Assembly: GCF_014284155.1 (NCBI RefSeq)
Contig: NZ_JACOFZ010000006.1
Location: 105,698-169,697 of the forward strand
Direction: 5' to 3'
Length of the DNA: 64,000 bases
Source: Affinundibacterium nitidum
Lineage (GTDB): Bacteria > Pseudomonadota > Gammaproteobacteria > Burkholderiales > Burkholderiaceae_D
The notes beneath the pieces are model-generated. The model was not told where the DNA came from, searched no databases, and worked only from the letters and a program-made list of their open reading frames with translations. A program made the position numbers and the translations under genes. Below, piece after piece: positions 1 to 7,520 of the stretch; the first letter of the stretch is position 1; each line of letters begins with the position of its first letter.

Positions 1-69
1 GAATTTCAAAGCACAGTTTCTACCAGATATTTGTTTGGTGAATTCGAAGGAATGTCTTGTTCGGCCTGG

Positions 70-369
70 TTACGCAGAGCCCAGAGTGAAGTGCCAGATT
101 AGCCATTCAAGAAACACCAGCACTGTTGGGCAAGCCCAACCGAAGCGGAGTGCGATTGGGAAAAAATTACTGTTATCTGGCGCTGGTTCTTCTTGCGTCG
201 CATTCACTGTAGAAAATGCCCAAGTTAAGTTGAGAGCCCAACCAGCAACAATACTGACGAGCGCCGCAACGATAGTGCTAAAAATGAAGTGAGTGAAGAG
301 TAGCCAAAACAAAATTAGCGGCACGACTAGAGCCATCATTAAAAGTAAGGATGGGACTAATTTTTTCAT
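70..369 (-). CDS. Small two-helix inner-membrane protein, unknown function
   Basis: The 99-residue product starts MKKLVPSLLL and is mostly hydrophobic. Two membrane segments run at about residues 5-24 and 27-52, then a short polar linker, then a third weaker hydrophobic stretch at about 70-92. The start is well supported because GGAGG lies 5 bases before the ATG. No catalytic or metal-binding motif is visible, and I do not recognise the family. It is the leftmost of a series of short leftward genes and could be one more integron-cassette-type gene, but no complete attC site flanks it. Confidence 0.6.
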   Translation of the reverse strand: MKKLVPSLLLMMALVVPLILFWLLFTHFIFSTIVAALVSIVAGWALNLTWAFSTVNATQEEPAPDNSNFFPIALRFGWACPTVLVFLEWLIWHFTLGSA

Positions 370-531
370 AAGGTACCTCCACTATTTTTTGTGAAAAATG
401 AAGTTAACACATTTCGCAATGTCTATCAATGAAGTTCTAGCGCGACTGCATTTGATGCAGTATCACGTTATTCTGGTTATTCCATTTGGCCAATAATTAC
501 TTGGCGCTGCGTGCATGCCTGAACACTGTTG

Positions 532-957
532 TTAGAGCTTATCTTTCGAAAAGTGGAACATAGCCTCACCTAAGAATTCAACCATCTGTGGGTGGTAGGC
601 ATTATGGAATGTCTTCATGTCTGGATTTTCTCGATAAAACAAAGCCAAGCCTATGTAGGCCTTTTGAGAAGGAGGATAAAAACGCGAACTTATTGAATAG
701 TGACGCGTCATCAGTGTTTGAACCTGTGGTGACGATGGCGACGAGTTATCGATCAATAGCGCGATTTCTTTGTACAATAGATCCCAATCGATGTGAACTT
801 GGGCTTTGTCCACATGTGACCAGTTATTCGTCGCCGCAAGCGATGCTGTTTGTTCCGCTGTTAATGCTTGGCGACATTGATCGAGATATTCAGTAGGTGA
901 TTCTTGAAGAAGCATAGTATTTTTGTGTTCAGTGATTATATTGTGATGATGCGACAT
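532..957 (-). CDS. Stand-alone TipAS-type antibiotic-recognition domain protein
   Basis: The roughly 141-residue protein resembles the C-terminal TipAS domain of MerR-family regulators. It has a W-x-x-V-D/L-Y-K pattern near residues 46-62, the YIGLALFYRENPDMKTFHNA segment at about 101-120, and a closing FLGEAMFHFS helix. In known TipA/AlbA proteins this all-helical domain binds thiopeptides or albicidin. The DNA-binding MerR half is absent, so this would be a ligand-binding or drug-sequestering protein rather than a regulator; that role is inferred. The start is uncertain: neither the ATG at 957 nor the one at 915 has a clear ribosome binding site. The stop is followed by a TCTAAC motif that resembles half an attC core, so it may be a decayed cassette. 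Confidence 0.6.
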   Translation of the reverse strand: MSHHHNIITEHKNTMLLQESPTEYLDQCRQALTAEQTASLAATNNWSHVDKAQVHIDWDLLYKEIALLIDNSSPSSPQVQTLMTRHYSISSRFYPPSQKAYIGLALFYRENPDMKTFHNAYHPQMVEFLGEAMFHFSKDKL

Positions 958-1077
958 AGCTTATGCATGAGGTTCAAACACATTTGAATAATGGAATGTG
1001 AAAGAACATATCGCAAGTAGAATGGGGTGGTGCACGACGATGCTGATTTTACTTAATGCCACGATTTGATAGATGAT

Positions 1078-1416
1078 TTAGTCCATAGCCTTTACGAGTT
1101 CTATCCCGTCAACGACCATCTTCCATTTATCGCCTTCTTGATGAGGTGCTTGGTTGACGATAAAAGTAGTCGACATTGGACCGATGCCGACCTCGAAATT
1201 ATCACCCGTAAAGCCTTTGAGAGGTGCTTCGAGCGAGGTGGTCACGCCATCTTTGAGTCGTTTGTATCGCACCGAACCATCTTGGGTAATCAAGAGATAC
1301 ATTGTCTTTTCCTGCCACTCACCAACATAAACCGACTTCGCCTGAGGAACTGGATTCCCACAAGCGATCAATGAAACGAAAAGAAAGATAGGAAGTAGTA
1401 ATTTGAGGAATTTCAA
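1078..1416 (-). CDS. Small lipoprotein, unknown function
   Basis: The 112-residue protein has a type II signal peptide: MKFLKLLLP, a hydrophobic core, then the lipobox S-L-I-A-C with Cys at residue 19. The mature part (about 93 residues) is likely beta-rich, with alternating hydrophobic and charged residues, and includes VYVGEWQEKTMYLLITQDGS. This pattern is common in small periplasmic lipoproteins of unknown role. A GGAG sits about 11 bases before the ATG. The family is not recognised. Neighbours are other small leftward genes without shared function. Confidence 0.6.
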   Translation of the reverse strand: MKFLKLLLPIFLFVSLIACGNPVPQAKSVYVGEWQEKTMYLLITQDGSVRYKRLKDGVTTSLEAPLKGFTGDNFEVGIGPMSTTFIVNQAPHQEGDKWKMVVDGIELVKAMD

Positions 1417-1647
1417 TTGTGTTCTCCGAAATGCGAGTGTTGCCGCTTAGCCTTTTTTGTCTGATTTAAAAACTTGTTTAGTGTCGTGCTTCGAAAGCGC
1501 GTTGCTGAATCATAGCTTCCGCAACGAGTAGGCAAATGCGGCGCAGTTCTAAAACTGATCTGAAGTGAAATGCTCTGATCCACAGCCTAGACAAAAAATA
1601 AATTTTACCCGAGCCTCGCTAAACCATTTTCTGTTCAAAATGTTTTT

Positions 1648-2064
1648 TTACGAGGATTGTTGAGCCTTGTTACTGAAAAGGCGCACTGAGAGCAAATGAG
1701 TTACTGGAATCAACATCGGGGTTCCATAGATGCCCCAGGTGAATCCTTGATATTCGCCATTCGTGCCATATGCCATCGCTATGAGCCCGGAGGCTGTCGC
1801 TATTACGCCATTGCCGCAAGCGCCCCACATTGACCAATGCGCTTTCATCAGCCCCTGTCGACCCGCTACGAGGTAGGAAATTGATAGTATCCAAAAGCCT
1901 AGAAGGCCAACAAGTGTAAGAAACAAAATGACAAAATTGCTGACCGCTTCCGGTGCCCATGATCGTCCAATACAGTAAGTGCCGAAGACCATTGCGAGGA
2001 ACGTGGTTGGGAGAGCCAAGAGAAGAAGTTCAACGATGTATAAAATTCGAGGTAGTTCTCGCAT
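1648..2064 (-). CDS. Four-helix membrane protein, unknown function
   Basis: The 138-residue protein has hydrophobic segments at about residues 7-30, 41-68, 84-101 and 112-130, which suggests a small integral inner-membrane protein. No charged motif within the helices points to transport or redox activity. It follows the partial attC at 2090-2138 on the same strand, which suggests it may once have been a cassette gene whose upstream recombination site decayed. Its own 3' side lacks an attC core. The family is not recognised. Confidence 0.55.
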   Translation of the reverse strand: MRELPRILYIVELLLLALPTTFLAMVFGTYCIGRSWAPEAVSNFVILFLTLVGLLGFWILSISYLVAGRQGLMKAHWSMWGACGNGVIATASGLIAMAYGTNGEYQGFTWGIYGTPMLIPVTHLLSVRLFSNKAQQSS

Positions 2065-2089
2065 AGAGGCTTATTGTATAAGTACTGAG

Positions 2090-2138
2090 AGCGTTGAATG
2101 CGTTCCGTTGCGGTTAGCGGTTGAGTGAGGGGTTAGGC
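2090..2138 (-). repeat. Partial integron attC-like site (R''/L'' half)
   Basis: Read on the minus strand, the stop codon of the preceding gene lies inside GCCTAAC, a perfect RYYYAAC core, followed by CCCTCACTCAACCG. This is like the left half of attC sites. The expected closing GTTRRRY box is missing: TTCAACG is followed by CTCTC. I read it as a truncated or mutated attC. Confidence 0.45.
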
Positions 2139-2846
2139 GTCGACTGCCTCTGCTTGCTGCTGCCTCGCACGTGCGGCAGCGAGGTTAATTCTGGCCACAG
2201 CAATTAATTCCTCCGAAGGTTCGGGTTCGTCCCGAGCCTTAAACATCTCCACAATATTCGAAATGATCTGAGCCGGCGTAATGATGATTCCCCAAGGGAT
2301 GCCCCACCACCCGAGCAACAGACAGAACATTAACGACCCAAAATTCGTCTGCCTTCCGCAAGCCCTGCAACAGACATGGTTTCTCTTTGTCCATTGAGTG
2401 ATGATGGCTGCGGACCAAACTCGATAGTAATACCGGACCTCCACCTTCGAATCTTTCCTGTGACAGTCTGGGCATTCGCCAATCTTAATATTGCGTGCAT
2501 GCCGCACGATTTCGGTTTCCGAAATGTCGACTGATATCTCGAGCAAACGTGCTTTGCGCAAGCAACTCTTGCTGCAGAAGCGCTGTCCCCCGTCTAGCAC
2601 TGGTGAGAAGCGCGCTGAATTCCCGCAGTGGTCACATTCCGTAGTGCCGCGACTTTGTCGATAAGAGTCTTTCTTCGCCTGCCTGACGAGGCTCCCCAGT
2701 TTATCTGGTGAGACTCCGCGCTTCTTCAGAATTTCCAATATGGCTTCTTTGGCTTCCTCGGTAAGTTCCACCGTAGCGTAGCGCCGAAGCAATTGATCGG
2801 TCTCTTTGTTTTGAAATTGTTCTATGAAGAATTCTTTGGGATACAT
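2133..2846 (-). CDS. Zinc-ribbon-like protein with C-terminal hydrophobic segment (cassette gene)
   Basis: The 237-residue protein contains several cysteine pairs. CDHCGNSARF and FCSKSCLRKA resemble a zf-C2HC/FYVE-like knuckle, followed by CPDCHRKDS and CCRACGRQ, which together could bind two zinc ions. After these comes a hydrophobic stretch (MFCLLLGWWGIPWGIIITPA) that probably associates with the membrane. The start at 2846 was chosen over an upstream in-frame start at 2924, because GAGG lies 7 bases before it and the upstream stretch is the attC site at 2874-2963. The stop codon TAA is embedded in the next attC core, as is typical for integron cassettes. The function is unknown. Confidence 0.65.
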   Translation of the reverse strand: MYPKEFFIEQFQNKETDQLLRRYATVELTEEAKEAILEILKKRGVSPDKLGSLVRQAKKDSYRQSRGTTECDHCGNSARFSPVLDGGQRFCSKSCLRKARLLEISVDISETEIVRHARNIKIGECPDCHRKDSKVEVRYYYRVWSAAIITQWTKRNHVCCRACGRQTNFGSLMFCLLLGWWGIPWGIIITPAQIISNIVEMFKARDEPEPSEELIAVARINLAAARARQQQAEAVDA

Positions 2847-2873
2847 TAACTTGCCTCGGGAGTGGAAATCGAT

Positions 2874-2963
2874 GCCTAACGCTGAATTGAGGTGAGCCGC
2901 ACAACGCCGCTCATACGAAACCAAAACAATATCACGGCTTCATCCTCGAATGGAATGTTAAGT
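2874..2963 (-). repeat. Integron attC recombination site
   Basis: On the minus strand the site opens with ACTTAAC (RYYYAAC) and closes with GTTAGGC (GTTRRRY), 90 bp apart. The two arms pair imperfectly: the left arm ATTCCATTCGAGGATGAAGCCG matches the reverse complement of the right arm (TGAATTGAGGTGAGCCG) apart from a few bulged bases, as in folded attC hairpins. The site starts 12 bases after the stop of the 2976-3344 gene and ends 27 bases before the next start. This placement is canonical for a cassette junction. Confidence 0.8.
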
Positions 2964-2975
2964 TCGGCCATCGTC

Positions 2976-3344
2976 TCACTCTCCTGGTATGTAACGAATG
3001 ACATTGCCATCTGAATGCAAAATCACTGTAACGTGACCGCCGGGGGAAGTTAAAGGGCGGCCATTTGAGTAGCCGCGGATAAATATAGCAAATACTTCAA
3101 AGCCCTCGTTCGTCTGCTTAACTCTGTAACGTGCATCGACCGACTTTTGTGCGTTCTTCTCAAGGTAAGCTTGCACGCGCCAAACAATACGTCGTTCCTC
3201 AGCGGAAAAGTGTGGATCGTCAGGTCTGAGCATGTCGTCAAAAGACTCGGATGTAGCATTTGACGGAAGAGGCGTGTTGGTAGATGCTTGTTCTGTACAT
3301 CCGAGCAACGCAATAAAACTCAACACAACGAGAAGAGTACGCAT
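2976..3344 (-). CDS. Small lipoprotein (cassette gene), unknown function
   Basis: The 122-residue protein starts MRTLLVVLSF and has lipobox I-A-L-L-G-C, with Cys at about residue 16, so it is probably an outer- or inner-membrane lipoprotein. The mature domain includes FSAEERRIVWRVQAYLEKNA and a beta-rich C-terminus that could form a small cystatin- or NTF2-like fold; this is a guess from the helix-plus-strands pattern. The ATG at 3344 was chosen because it lies only 3 bases after the GTTAAGT core of the upstream attC, while a longer reading would begin inside the recombination site. The gene and the attC at 2874-2963 together form a mobile cassette. Confidence 0.65.
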   Translation of the reverse strand: MRTLLVVLSFIALLGCTEQASTNTPLPSNATSESFDDMLRPDDPHFSAEERRIVWRVQAYLEKNAQKSVDARYRVKQTNEGFEVFAIFIRGYSNGRPLTSPGGHVTVILHSDGNVIRYIPGE

Positions 3345-3347
3345 AGA

Positions 3348-3470
3348 ACTTAACGTCGCGCTAAACGGAACTGCGCGCAAAGCACAAAAACCGAAGAGCA
3401 ATGAATTGAAAAACTGTTAGGCGTCGAAACGCCAACATGCGCGGTTTCCGACTTGAGCGACCTGTTAAAC
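3348..3470 (-). repeat. Integron attC recombination site (long form, 123 bp)
   Basis: On the minus strand GTTTAAC opens and GTTAAGT closes the site. The left arm AGGTCGCTCAAGTCGGAA aligns with the reverse complement of the right arm (GTCGCGCTAAACGGAACTG), which gives the imperfect palindrome expected of attC. A second RYYYAAC box (GCCTAAC, 3416-3422) lies inside, either as part of the loop or as a relic of a lost cassette. The length resembles the long attC sites of chromosomal integrons. Confidence 0.75.
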
Positions 3471-3495
3471 GGCATTTTTTTACATCGATTTCGCA

Positions 3496-3768
3496 TCATT
3501 GGCGTACCACGTTTAGAGTTTCACCTACTGGATTAAATGATGCCACAAAATCTGCCTCGTCTGCATCTTCAGTTTTTATAACAATACGGACGTCTGATTC
3601 TTGATGGGAAATTTCATCAATTTCGCATCCCATCGAAAAGCTATTATTGAAAGGGATTTCTAAGACCATGCCGCGGACGATTTCTCCGTTCTGCACTTTT
3701 CCATACATAACAACTGAGCTTGCGGCGCCTTCCAATTCAACTCGTTCAACCTTGAATGTCGCGATCAT
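3496..3768 (-). CDS. Small beta-rich protein (cassette gene), unknown function
   Basis: The 90-residue product has no signal peptide. It shows alternating strands, including VERVELEGAASSVVMYGKV, a G-x-V-x-x-G-M-V-L-E-I-P segment and a closing VVRQ. The pattern of a generic K-V-Q-N-G-E-I-V-R-G-M strand pair recalls the beta-barrel domain 2 of translation GTPases, but the resemblance is weak. The gene lies between attC sites, starting 10 bases after one core and ending 26 bases before the next, so it fills one cassette. Cassette proteins of this size are mostly of unknown function. Confidence 0.6.
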   Translation of the reverse strand: MIATFKVERVELEGAASSVVMYGKVQNGEIVRGMVLEIPFNNSFSMGCEIDEISHQESDVRIVIKTEDADEADFVASFNPVGETLNVVRQ

Positions 3769-3777
3769 ATTTCTGCC

Positions 3778-3867
3778 GTTTAACGTTGATTTGAAAGGCG
3801 CGTGCGCCGATCAGTAAATTCAGGAATAGCGCTCATTCGCGCGTCATTTTCGAAAGCCATGTTAAAT
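3778..3867 (-). repeat. Integron attC recombination site
   Basis: On the minus strand ATTTAAC opens and GTTAAAC closes a 90-bp site. The closing side reads TTTCAAATCAAC-GTTAAAC, close to the usual L'-R' layout. The left arm contains TTTCGAAAATGACGCGCG and the reverse complement of the right arm contains TTGATTTGAAAGGCGCG, so the two can pair with bulges. It begins 2 bases after the stop of the 3869-4360 gene. Confidence 0.8.
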
Positions 3868-3868
3868 T

Positions 3869-4360
3869 TCAACGCCATATTGGAGCCATCGCCATAACAA
3901 TAAAGAAGAGTATAACTAACACTACAGATCGAATCGGCACAGATATTTTTTCAGAATTGAACTGCGCAAGTTTTATTAGTTCTTTGTTTCGTTTATCTCG
4001 CGGTAGTACAAAAATCAGTATGTACCTTAAACCCATGAGCAACATTAGCGCTGAACAAAAAGCATTGAATGAAAATATGAAATATCCGCCAGCATCTGAT
4101 GAACTAATTTGTATCAACCGACCACCTCGCGGGTGATAAGTCAGTACTCCATCATTCCAACTGCTCCATGTATCGAACGACCAAAATCCACCAACTGATA
4201 GCAAGACCACTGCATAGAGTAAGCAGCGAAGCGTTCCGGATCTGATGAAGTTTGGTGAAATGACCATTAAATTTAACTTGTTTTCTACGACAAACTGTCG
4301 CATAAACCAAACAGTAAATTGATCAAAAAAACCTAAATTTCGTAGACTTTTCAAGGACAT
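3869..4360 (-). CDS. Three-helix membrane protein (first recognisable cassette gene)
   Basis: The 163-residue protein has a polar N-terminus of about 45 residues, membrane helices at about 45-62, 90-118 and 142-161, and a short extracytoplasmic loop rich in Gly and Asp between the first two. No family is recognised. The first 30 residues (FFDQFTVWFMRQF) could be an amphipathic helix. A strong sigma70-type promoter lies upstream (4418-4445), and an attC follows the stop directly. Within the sequence shown, this is the most promoter-proximal cassette. Confidence 0.55.
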   Translation of the reverse strand: MSLKSLRNLGFFDQFTVWFMRQFVVENKLNLMVISPNFIRSGTLRCLLYAVVLLSVGGFWSFDTWSSWNDGVLTYHPRGGRLIQISSSDAGGYFIFSFNAFCSALMLLMGLRYILIFVLPRDKRNKELIKLAQFNSEKISVPIRSVVLVILFFIVMAMAPIWR

Positions 4361-4417
4361 GCTTCAAATTTAAGCAGTATTAAATTTCCATGAAAAGCGT
4401 CACACGAATTCCTTGGC

Positions 4418-4445
4418 ATTCTACCGACCATTTATATCATGTCAA
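4418..4445 (-). promoter_or_regulatory. Strong sigma70-type promoter driving the cassette array
   Basis: On the minus strand a perfect TTGACA (-35) is followed after 16 bp by TAGAAT (-10, 5 of 6). Transcription would start about 45 bases before the 3869-4360 gene and read through the cassettes, like a Pc promoter. No attI or intI was found next to it, so it may instead be a cassette-internal promoter. Confidence 0.5.
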
Positions 4446-4467
4446 GAAAGCCATCGACGCGACTAAT

Positions 4468-4504
4468 CGCTAAACAATTCCATGTCACTGCAATATGTTT
4501 AGCG
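4468..4504 (-). terminator. 9-bp inverted repeat after the DoxX gene
   Basis: CGCTAAACA and TGTTTAGCG form a perfect stem with a 19-base loop, 10 bases after the stop of the DoxX gene. No T-tract follows on either strand, so intrinsic termination is doubtful. It marks the border between the cassette stretch and the DoxX gene. Confidence 0.3.
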
Positions 4505-4514
4505 TTTGCGCTCT

Positions 4515-4967
4515 TTAACTCGAAGGAAACGTATGAGCCTGAAGAGCGGTTCGTCGATCCTGCTGCTCCCTATCCATCGCCGCCACCATCAAACACATCA
4601 TGCATAGCGCCACGCTGTATTCGCAGCCTCCTGTGCCCCATTCGCCAACAAACCAACCGAGGCTGAAGTGAATGATGATGATGCCGCCAAAACTAATTCC
4701 GAAAAAACTGAGTGCTACCCATTTGGCATACCGATTGAAGATGAGCAGTGGTCCACCAATCATCTCAACAGTGGTCGCTAAATAAGGAAGGAAATAGGCA
4801 AGTGGCACATTTCTTTTTGCTAGGAAAACGCCAAAATCGTGAAAGTAATTCGGTTCAAAAAAACGCATCGTTGCATGGGCCATGAAAAGGCCTGCGAGAC
4901 AAAGGCGAAACAAGAAATAGGTTTGTTTCACCGAAAGGTAAGGGAAATTATTCAGCAGTTGTTTCAT
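4515..4967 (-). CDS. DoxX-family membrane protein
   Basis: The 150-residue protein has four membrane helices. The second half of helix 1 (FRLCLAGLFMAHATMRFFEP), helix 2 beginning FLPYLATTVEMIGGPLLIF and later helices fit the DoxX/DoxD-like family, which typically has an early H-A/G-x-x-K/R-F and a later E-x-x-G-G-x-x-L/L-I pattern. These proteins are small integral membrane proteins with a poorly defined oxidoreductase-associated role. The start at 4967 looks sound but the ribosome binding site is weak. It shares the strand of the cassette genes but has no attC of its own. Confidence 0.65.
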   Translation of the reverse strand: MKQLLNNFPYLSVKQTYFLFRLCLAGLFMAHATMRFFEPNYFHDFGVFLAKRNVPLAYFLPYLATTVEMIGGPLLIFNRYAKWVALSFFGISFGGIIIIHFSLGWFVGEWGTGGCEYSVALCMMCLMVAAMDREQQDRRTALQAHTFPSS

Positions 4968-5513
4968 GTCGCTACTCCTATTGGTTGAATGAAGATGCGA
5001 CGATTATTGACTCGCTGGACGCACTCGAGGTGCTCACTGTGATGAAAGTCCGGTTCTTAGTGATGAGATCATGGCGGCTTGCGGTTAATGCGCTGCAGCG
5101 CAATTTGTGTACTTAAACTACAAAAAGAACGTGAAATTGATACGAATGTTTTCATTTGTTTTGCGTCTGATAACGCTTTCTAAGTCATTGAATATATTTG
5201 ATAAAAATTTTAGTGATGTTTGTTTTGTTTCCACAACACTTTGATCCAAAGCGATTTGGTTTGTAAGTGAACTACTCTAGTATACAAAACATCAAGTCAA
5301 ATAAACACATCGTTTTCTCAGCTTGATCATGGCCTATCGGCATCCAAACGATGTTGGGTAGGACAGTGTTGCATGGGGTTGTTCGTGCTGGCTTTTGAAT
5401 CGTTTTTCCTAGCCTGTACTTACCCGCGATGAAGTAGAGCAGTAGACATTCCAAAAAAATTGCGCCGACCACGGTAAGCAAAAAAACTAAACTTTTATAC
5501 TGGAAGAGACAAA
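4968..5513. other. Intergenic region upstream of the amylase gene
   Basis: This 546-bp AT-rich gap separates the leftward DoxX gene from the rightward amylase gene and should hold both promoters. Apart from the LacI-type operator candidate at 5168-5181 I see nothing certain. The antisense reading at 5272-5598 overlaps the amylase signal peptide and has no family character. Confidence 0.5.
5168..5181. promoter_or_regulatory. Possible LacI-family operator upstream of the amylase gene
   Basis: TGATAACGCTTTCT is a degenerate palindrome centred on CG, of the form GA-x-A-x-CG-x-T-x-TC used by many sugar-responsive LacI-family repressors. It lies about 330 bp before the amylase start, so direct control is possible but distant. 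Confidence 0.25.
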
Positions 5514-7400
5514 ATGAAATTGAAATCGACAAAATGGCTGTCGCTGTTAGCGACTGGCTCGCTGGTGCTTGGCCCCCTGTTTTTAAGCACATCGGCAAAT
5601 GCAGCAGTATTGAATCCTAAAGGCACTTCAGTGCAAATGTTCCACTGGAAGTGGAAAGACATCTCCAAGGAATGTACCAATTGGCTCGGACCTCAAGGCG
5701 TGGGTGCAGTGCAGGTTTCACCTCCAACCGCGGCACAAAACGGCGTGAATTGGTATGACATCTATCAACCCGTTGACTACACCAGCTTGACCAGCAAGAT
5801 GGGGAATGCGACCGAGTTTCAAGCCATGATTACGGCTTGCCATAATGCGGGCGTACGTGTGTATGTCGACGTCGTGGCGAATCACCTTTCTGCAGCGAGT
5901 GGAACAGCGACAAACGGTGCGACTTATAGCGCAACGACACTGACTTACCCACGTTTTAGCGCGGCAGATTTTCATCCTAACTGCGCAATTCAAGACGCTG
6001 ACTACGGTTCACCTGGCAATCGCAACAGCATTACTTCCTGCCGTTTAGTTGGCTTGCCTGATTTGAATACGGGTAGCGCATATGTGCAAGGCCAAATTAA
6101 AAATTATTTGACGGCGATGATTAATATGGGCGTCGATGGTTTCCGTTTTGATGCAGCAAAACACATTGCACAAGCAGACCTGCAAGCGATCTATAGCGGT
6201 GTTGCGCATACGAGTTTGGCAGGCGAGCCATTGTGGGTCACTCAGGAAATTATCCCAGATGGCAACGTTGATCGTAATTCTTATTTGACGATAGGTACCA
6301 TTAACGAATTTAAGTATGCCTATGCGATGAAAGCCATGTTCCGCAATGAAAATGGCAATAGCATTTCACAAATTCGTTCCATCATGGGCACGCCAGGCAA
6401 CTGGGGTGGTACGTGGGGCTTTTTGAATTCAAGCAACGCGACCGCTTTTGTGAACAACTGGGATACCGAACGTAGTGGCGATTCCATGAATGCTGCCAAT
6501 AAAACCGGTGCAGTTCCTAACGACACTATCGGCAGCAAACGCTATGACTTGGCGAACATTTTGATGTTGGCTTGGCCTTATGGTGATGTGCAAATGCATT
6601 CGGGCTTTAATTTTACAAACCGTGATGCGGACGCACCAACTGCGAGCCCGTTTGATGCTGCTGGTAATCCTAAGATCAATCAAGATTGGGATTTTGTACA
6701 CCGTTGGTCTGATATTTCCAATATGGTTGCCTTCCGCAATGTGACGAATGGTCAGGGTGTGGATAGTTTCACGACTGGTACTGTCAATCAGATCGCGTTT
6801 AACCGTGGTGCTAAAGGCTTTGTCGCCATTAACAATGAATTCAGCGCGTGGAATGCAACACTACAAACCTTGCTGCCAGCTGGAACTTATTGCAACGTCA
6901 CACGCGGCGTGTTGAATGCTGCTCAGACCGATTGTACTGGTGAGAAAATCACAGTGGCTGCCAATGGCACTGTGAGTTTGAGTATTCCAGCCAACGGCGG
7001 TAGTTTAGTTCCTGCGGTGGCCTTGCATATCAATCAGAAAGTCAGTGGTGGCGGTGGTGGTACACCAACCTGTACTTCTGTTCCTGTCACTTTCCGTGTC
7101 AGCAATGCAAACACTGTGCTTGGTCAAAACGTGTATGTCGCAGGCAATCGCGCAGAACTGGGTAACTGGACACCAAGCGCAGTTAATCTGTTGACTATTC
7201 AAGGCAGTGGCGCAAATGTGCCTTGGTCACGTACGATTCAATTGCCACCATCAACTCCGATTCAATTTAAATTCATGAAGAGCGGTGCGGTTGCGAATGT
7301 CTGGGAGCGTAATCAAGCGACAGGCAGCGGCAATCGCGAAGCGACAACGCCAGCATGTGGTAGTTCTTTGACTTTGGATGTGGGTGCTTTCCAGTTCTAA
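5514..7400 (+). CDS. Secreted alpha-amylase (GH13) with C-terminal CBM20 starch-binding domain
   Basis: The 628-residue enzyme would hydrolyse alpha-1,4 links in starch outside the cytoplasm. A Sec signal peptide covers residues 1-30 (ending SANA). The GH13 barrel shows region I DVVANH (about 119-124), region II GFRFDAAKH with the nucleophile Asp213, the proton donor Glu245 in WVTQE, and region IV NNWDTE with Asp317, so all three catalytic acids are present. The barrel is followed by a beta C-domain, a Gly-rich linker (SGGGGGTPT, about 511-519) and a CBM20 at 520-628 with the typical VYVAGNRAELGNW and VWERN motifs. The ORF stands alone between a DoxX gene and a convergent helicase gene, and ends at an intrinsic terminator. 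Confidence 0.93.
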   Translation: MKLKSTKWLSLLATGSLVLGPLFLSTSANAAVLNPKGTSVQMFHWKWKDISKECTNWLGPQGVGAVQVSPPTAAQNGVNWYDIYQPVDYTSLTSKMGNATEFQAMITACHNAGVRVYVDVVANHLSAASGTATNGATYSATTLTYPRFSAADFHPNCAIQDADYGSPGNRNSITSCRLVGLPDLNTGSAYVQGQIKNYLTAMINMGVDGFRFDAAKHIAQADLQAIYSGVAHTSLAGEPLWVTQEIIPDGNVDRNSYLTIGTINEFKYAYAMKAMFRNENGNSISQIRSIMGTPGNWGGTWGFLNSSNATAFVNNWDTERSGDSMNAANKTGAVPNDTIGSKRYDLANILMLAWPYGDVQMHSGFNFTNRDADAPTASPFDAAGNPKINQDWDFVHRWSDISNMVAFRNVTNGQGVDSFTTGTVNQIAFNRGAKGFVAINNEFSAWNATLQTLLPAGTYCNVTRGVLNAAQTDCTGEKITVAANGTVSLSIPANGGSLVPAVALHINQKVSGGGGGTPTCTSVPVTFRVSNANTVLGQNVYVAGNRAELGNWTPSAVNLLTIQGSGANVPWSRTIQLPPSTPIQFKFMKSGAVANVWERNQATGSGNREATTPACGSSLTLDVGAFQF

Positions 7401-7405
7401 TTTTT

Positions 7406-7423
7406 GAGCTAGAGCTAGAGCTA
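7406..7423. repeat. Short tandem repeat, three GAGCTA units
   Basis: Three perfect GAGCTA units follow the amylase stop codon by 5 bases. The repeat is outside any gene and could expand or contract by slippage. No function is evident. Confidence 0.6.
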
Positions 7424-7491
7424 GTGTGAGAACTTGAGGGAGAAGCCGCACATGCGTGCGGTGTCTCCTGAAGTTCAGTTAGTGTCTACAG

Positions 7492-7520
7492 CGGGCGACG
7501 ATGATGTCGCCCGTTTTTAT
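7492..7520 (+). terminator. Rho-independent terminator of the amylase gene
   Basis: CGGGCGAC pairs with GTCGCCCG around a 6-base loop and is followed by a T-rich run (GTTTTTATT). It lies 90 bp after the amylase stop and overlaps the last codons of the convergent helicase gene. Confidence 0.8.

Noticed and set aside
525-540. GTTAGAG motif beside the TipAS gene as a full attC
   Set aside because: Only the left core resembles attC; no closing box or palindromic arm was found, so it is mentioned only as a possible relic.
5272-5598. Antisense reading of 108 residues upstream of and overlapping the amylase start
   Set aside because: It overlaps the amylase signal peptide in antisense and has no domain character or ribosome binding site.
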